DNA from: Anaerolineae bacterium
GTDB lineage: Bacteria > Chloroflexota > Anaerolineae > Promineifilales > Promineifilaceae
Length of the DNA stretch: 6,718 nt
Direction of reading: 5' to 3'
Assembly (NCBI GenBank): GCA_014879345.1
Contig: JACSSI010000269.1
Location: 1-6,718 of the forward strand
Under the pieces are notes generated by a model that searched no databases, was not told where the DNA came from, and worked only from the letters and a program-made list of their open reading frames with translations. Position numbers and translations under genes: made by a program. Shown here piece by piece: positions 4,563 through 6,718 of the stretch. The number at the start of each line of letters is the position of its first letter. The stretch's first letter is position 1.

Positions 4563-5134
4563 ACCCCATCATCACCCAATACTTCCAAGATATTGAAATT
4601 CGTCTGATTCAAAGCGACATTATTCTGTCTTACGACATAGTACGGCATGAAATCGGTCTGACGGATGGCAAACTGCGTTGTCTCTTGCGCTTACCTGATG
4701 ACCATATGGCGGAATGTTTTGTCTATATCACGGAAGATAACGGCCGTTTACGAACAGATAAATACAGTTTCCATTGGCAAAACAAAGCAGAAAAACTGCA
4801 AGAGCGATGGGACAATGCGCCACATTTCCCAAATCTGCCTAATGCCCCACATCACCGTCATCTTGCTGATGGTTCAGTCATTAGCGCTAATCAATCTCCC
4901 GATTTCATCGCTTTTTTAAAATTACCTCGAATCCCAACTAAATTAACAACTCCTGTAGCTCAGACGCTTCTTTTTTCATCTCTTCCGTTTCCGCTTCCCC
5001 GGCGCGGCGCTTTGCCAGCAGCGCATTCAACCGTTCATGCACTTCAGGCGTCAACGGATAGCGGCGGGCAAAAAAGAGTGAAATCAGCACCAACACCAAC
5101 GGCAGCAGCGCAAAAATTACGCGCAGCACCATGA
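4559..5134 (+). CDS. TumE-like (DUF6516) protein with an aberrant C-terminal extension
   Basis: Residues 1-119 look like the DUF6516/TumE toxin family: a strand-rich N-terminal half (I-L-S-Y-D-I-V-R-H-E, then L-R-C-L-L-R-L), the Y-S-F-H-W-Q-N-K block (69-76), and the diagnostic R-W-D-N-A-P-H-F-P-N-L-P-N-A-P-H-H-R-H (83-101). TumE proteins are reported as RNase-like toxins of type II systems. Family members are about 110-130 residues, yet this frame runs to 191. Residues from about 127 on are Pro/Ala-rich and are encoded by the antisense of the symporter gene, which overlaps by 197 bp. A T6 tract at 4912-4917 lies exactly at the end of the domain: a one-base shift either way stops the protein at 119 or 127 residues. 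The true end is therefore probably near 4918-4941. No separate ribosome binding site; translation is coupled through ATGA. An AACGGCCGTT encodes N61-G-R. Confidence 0.7.
   Translation: MNPIITQYFQDIEIRLIQSDIILSYDIVRHEIGLTDGKLRCLLRLPDDHMAECFVYITEDNGRLRTDKYSFHWQNKAEKLQERWDNAPHFPNLPNAPHHRHLADGSVISANQSPDFIAFLKLPRIPTKLTTPVAQTLLFSSLPFPLPRRGALPAAHSTVHALQASTDSGGQKRVKSAPTPTAAAQKLRAAP
4739..4748. repeat. AACGGCCGTT inside the TumE-like gene
   Basis: Full 10-mer, read as AAC GGC CGT TTA, giving N-G-R-L (61-64). The presence of the genome-type palindrome suggests the cassette has resided in this genome for some time or came from a related one. Confidence 0.9.
4912..4918 (+). other. T TTT TTA slippery heptamer at the end of the TumE-like domain
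   Basis: In the reading frame of the TumE-like gene the bases are GCT TTT TTA AAA, so the heptamer is phased as X XXY YYZ, the layout of classical -1 slippery sites. A -1 shift leads to K-I-T-S-N-P-N and TAA at 4939-4941; a +1 shift or loss of one T gives TAA at 4917-4919. Frame 0 alone stays open, for 71 more codons. Assembly error, a recent mutation, or real slippage cannot be told apart here. Confidence 0.5.
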
Positions 5135-6404
5135 TAAAAGCACTGGATTGTGGCTGATCCACCAACGTAGTCACACCATCCACCACCTCTTCAAGCGGCT
5201 GCACATAACCCGCCCATTGAATCGTCAGCCCCACAAAAAAGATAGCTACGGCCGAACTCATCTTGCGTATCAGCGTCACCAAAGCCGCATACACACCTTC
5301 CTGCCGTTCCCCTGTCTTCAGCTCATCCACATCAGGAATATCAGGGAAAATCGCATACATCATCACAATCACACCGCCCACGCCGACGCCTACCACTGCC
5401 GAAAAAAGGTAGGCCACCCATACCGGCTGTCCGGGTGCCAGGAAGAAGCTGAACAGCATTGTCACCAACCAGATGACGCCGCCCACCATAAAACCAAAAC
5501 TTTTGCTCGACCGTTTGCTCAACCAGTAATAAAAGGGCAGGGAGAGCACTTGAAACAGCAGCAGCGTACCCGCCACATAATTGGCCTCATCGCCGCGCAT
5601 AATGTAATACTTCATAAAAAAGACGACGATATTGCTGACGGTATCGACCGCCACAAAGGCAAAAAGATACATGAGCAGGGCGTAGACAAAGGTTTTCAAT
5701 TTGAACGGTTCAATAAACGCCACCCGCCAGTCAAACTTTTCCGGCGGTTTTTGGAACTCTTTTCGTTCCCGCGCCGCAAAAAAGGTAAAAATGAAGGGGA
5801 TGGCAAAAAACAGACCAAAGGTGATGCCCATCACCAGATAGCCGGTACGCACATTGTCAAACTGTTTAACGATTTCTAGTGGAATCAACGCCGCGATGAT
5901 CGACGCTACCGTCGAGAAAAAGATGCGGATGGTACTGAGCGAGGTTCGCTCGTCGTAGTCCAGCGTCATTTCGGCTTGCAGGGCGTTGTAATTGAGCATG
6001 ACAATGCTGACGACGGTGGAAAAGAAGAGATAGGAGAGGATCACCAGGGCAAACCGCGCCAGTTCGCTATCCGTGCTGTAGGGATAAAACAGGGCGATGA
6101 AGGAAAGAAAGACCAACGGCACGCCAGCCAATAAATAGGGTCGCCGCCGTCCCAGGCTGGTGCGGGTGCGGTCGGACAAGGCGCCTTCGAAGGGGTCGGT
6201 GATGGAATCGTATACCTTGCTGATGAGGATGACGGTGCCTGCCAGCGCCGGACTGATGCGCACTACATCGGTCAGAAAGATGAGGTAGAAAAAGTTGACG
6301 ACGACCATTGAGCCGCCGCCATAAATGTCGCCCACACCGTAGCCAATTTTGCGCCAAAGGGGGAGTTTTTCGGATTGGATTTCAGTGGGTTTTAGGGTTG
6401 TCAT
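4938..6404 (-). CDS. GPH-family sugar:cation symporter (MelB-like MFS transporter)
   Basis: The 488-residue inner-membrane protein has about twelve hydrophobic segments and the marks of the glycoside-pentoside-hexuronide:cation symporters (TC 2.A.2). These are Y-G-V-G-D (22-26) and D-S-I-T-D-P-F-E-G-A-L-S-D-R-T-R (66-81), then S-L-G-R-R-R-P-Y-L-L (83-92). Asp66 and Asp70 correspond by spacing to the cation-site aspartates 55 and 59 of E. coli MelB, so Na+ or H+ coupling is likely conserved. The substrate is presumably a glycoside or sugar acid; it cannot be specified. The C-terminal tail (about 446-488) is charged, helical and cytoplasmic. The ATG at 6404 has no Shine-Dalgarno, and its upstream is a palindromic repeat, so translation may rely on coupling or unfolded mRNA. 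It probably shares a transcript with the oxidoreductase 59 bp upstream. Its 3' end is overlapped by the TumE-like frame. Confidence 0.92.
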   Translation of the reverse strand: MTTLKPTEIQSEKLPLWRKIGYGVGDIYGGGSMVVVNFFYLIFLTDVVRISPALAGTVILISKVYDSITDPFEGALSDRTRTSLGRRRPYLLAGVPLVFLSFIALFYPYSTDSELARFALVILSYLFFSTVVSIVMLNYNALQAEMTLDYDERTSLSTIRIFFSTVASIIAALIPLEIVKQFDNVRTGYLVMGITFGLFFAIPFIFTFFAARERKEFQKPPEKFDWRVAFIEPFKLKTFVYALLMYLFAFVAVDTVSNIVVFFMKYYIMRGDEANYVAGTLLLFQVLSLPFYYWLSKRSSKSFGFMVGGVIWLVTMLFSFFLAPGQPVWVAYLFSAVVGVGVGGVIVMMYAIFPDIPDVDELKTGERQEGVYAALVTLIRKMSSAVAIFFVGLTIQWAGYVQPLEEVVDGVTTLVDQPQSSAFIMVLRVIFALLPLVLVLISLFFARRYPLTPEVHERLNALLAKRRAGEAETEEMKKEASELQELLI

Positions 6405-6416
6405 GATCGTGGGGCG

Positions 6417-6480
6417 TAATACGTAGTGCGTAGGGCGTAACCTTTAGGAAAACGTTCTACGCACTACGCACTACGCATTA
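6417..6480. repeat. Imperfect inverted repeat of GCGTAGT words between two genes
   Basis: Arms 6417-6438 and 6459-6480 pair at 20 of 22 positions around a 20-base loop. Each arm is made of iterated CGTAGTG-type words: TAAT, then ACGTAGTGCGTAG, then GGCGTA. It lies between the oxidoreductase and the symporter, and contains the stop codon of the former (TAG, 6466-6464). The hairpin is not followed by a T-run on the minus strand, so it does not look like an intrinsic terminator. It looks like a dispersed repeat element. Confidence 0.75.
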
Positions 6481-6718
6481 TCTCCTCTTTCCTTCCTGAT
6501 TGTGCTGACTTATAAATCGCTTCAACGACGGCCAGAGCGGGTAGGGCTTCGTGGGCTGGTATGAGGTAGGGTTTGTCGTCTACGATCCAGGCACGGAACC
6601 CTTCGAGGCTGCGCTGGAGCGCATGGACGCCGCGTGTGGGCGGTTTTTGTGTTTTGACTTTGGTGTCGCGGAATTTTACGTGGGGGATGGGAGATGGGCT
6701 GTAAACGGCCGTTCCCCT
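6464..6718 (-). CDS. Gfo/Idh/MocA-type oxidoreductase, C-terminal part (start outside the window)
   Basis: The reading frame is open from the window edge to TAG at 6466-6464 and gives 84 residues. The C-terminal half reads H-A-L-Q-R-S-L-E-G-F-R-A-W-I-V-D-D-K-P, then A-H-E-A-L-P-A-L-A-V-V-E-A-I-Y-K-S-A-Q-S-G-R. That is the usual end of Gfo/Idh/MocA NAD(P)-dependent sugar and inositol dehydrogenases, in which the last helix carries A-x-x-x-V-V-E-A-x-Y-x-S-A. The Rossmann domain and catalytic residues lie beyond the window, so the substrate is unknown. The last residues (I-M-R-S-A) and the stop are supplied by the palindromic repeat, so the natural end was probably a few codons earlier or has been replaced. 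It is the upstream neighbour of the sugar symporter on the same strand, which supports a sugar-metabolism role. Confidence 0.75.
   Translation of the reverse strand, partial: RGTAVYSPSPIPHVKFRDTKVKTQKPPTRGVHALQRSLEGFRAWIVDDKPYLIPAHEALPALAVVEAIYKSAQSGRKEEIMRSA
6704..6713. repeat. AACGGCCGTT inside the oxidoreductase gene
   Basis: Full 10-mer, read on the coding strand as ACG GCC GTT (T-A-V). As in copy B at 593-675, a G-rich plus-strand stretch with GGGAGATGGG lies just before it (6682-6698), suggesting that the palindrome and the G-rich flank may sometimes travel together. Confidence 0.85.

Noticed and set aside
5247..5256. Further palindrome copies such as TACGGCCGAA here and GACGGCC near 2103 and 6527
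   Set aside because: They match only the CGGCC core and not ACGGCCGT, so they were not counted.
5148..5879. 243-codon open frame on the plus strand
   Set aside because: It is fully antisense to the GPH symporter, rich in His, Arg and Gln, and without recognisable motifs; a shadow of the opposite strand.
6417..6480. Intrinsic terminator between oxidoreductase and symporter
   Set aside because: The stem is long and imperfect with a 20-base loop, and no T-run follows on the minus strand; it fits a dispersed repeat better.

Overview
The window looks like a fragment of a free-living bacterial chromosome, most likely from an environmental Chloroflexota/Anaerolineae-type genome. This assignment is an inference. 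It rests on the combination of a Uma2-family nuclease, HigB and TumE-like toxins, a GPH sugar symporter and very frequent AACGGCCGTT palindromes, not on a marker gene. No rRNA, tRNA, transposase or CRISPR array is visible.

Layout. At the left edge (1-425, minus strand) is a HigB/RelE-type toxin gene followed, one base later, by the start of its antitoxin gene, which runs off the window. Behind its promoter (426-673) lies a repeat-rich spacer with two diverged copies of a G-rich unit, each bounded by AACGGCCGTT. Next come a minus-strand membrane-anchored haem-binding protein with one CXXCH (674-1186) and, divergent from it, a Uma2-family PD-(D/E)XK nuclease gene (1434-2099). The Uma2 gene overlaps tail-to-tail by 8 bp with a 706-residue protein of unassigned family (2092-4212, minus) that has a lyase/hydrolase-like layout. 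A short divergent promoter region (4213-4244) separates this from a two-gene cassette on the plus strand: a small helical protein (4245-4562) and a TumE-like (DUF6516) protein (from 4559), read as a candidate antitoxin-toxin pair. The right side is minus strand again: a GPH/MelB-type sugar:cation symporter (4938-6404) and, upstream of it, the C-terminal end of a Gfo/Idh/MocA-type oxidoreductase (6464-6718).

How the parts may work together. The oxidoreductase, the symporter and the 706-residue protein lie on one strand and fit a carbohydrate uptake and degradation locus; the TumE-like cassette sits between the last two in the opposite direction. The window therefore holds two toxin-antitoxin-like modules within about 5 kb.

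The most striking signal is not a gene. The 8-mer ACGGCCGT occurs 11 times in 6.7 kb (about 0.1 expected at equal base frequencies), inside genes in all three reading frames and also between genes. Two other palindromic repeats stand out: one lies in frame inside the 706-residue gene (3802-3864), and one supplies the stop codon of the oxidoreductase (6417-6480). Finally, the TumE-like reading frame runs about 70 codons past its domain into antisense of the symporter gene, directly after a T6A tract where a shift in either direction would end it at family length.
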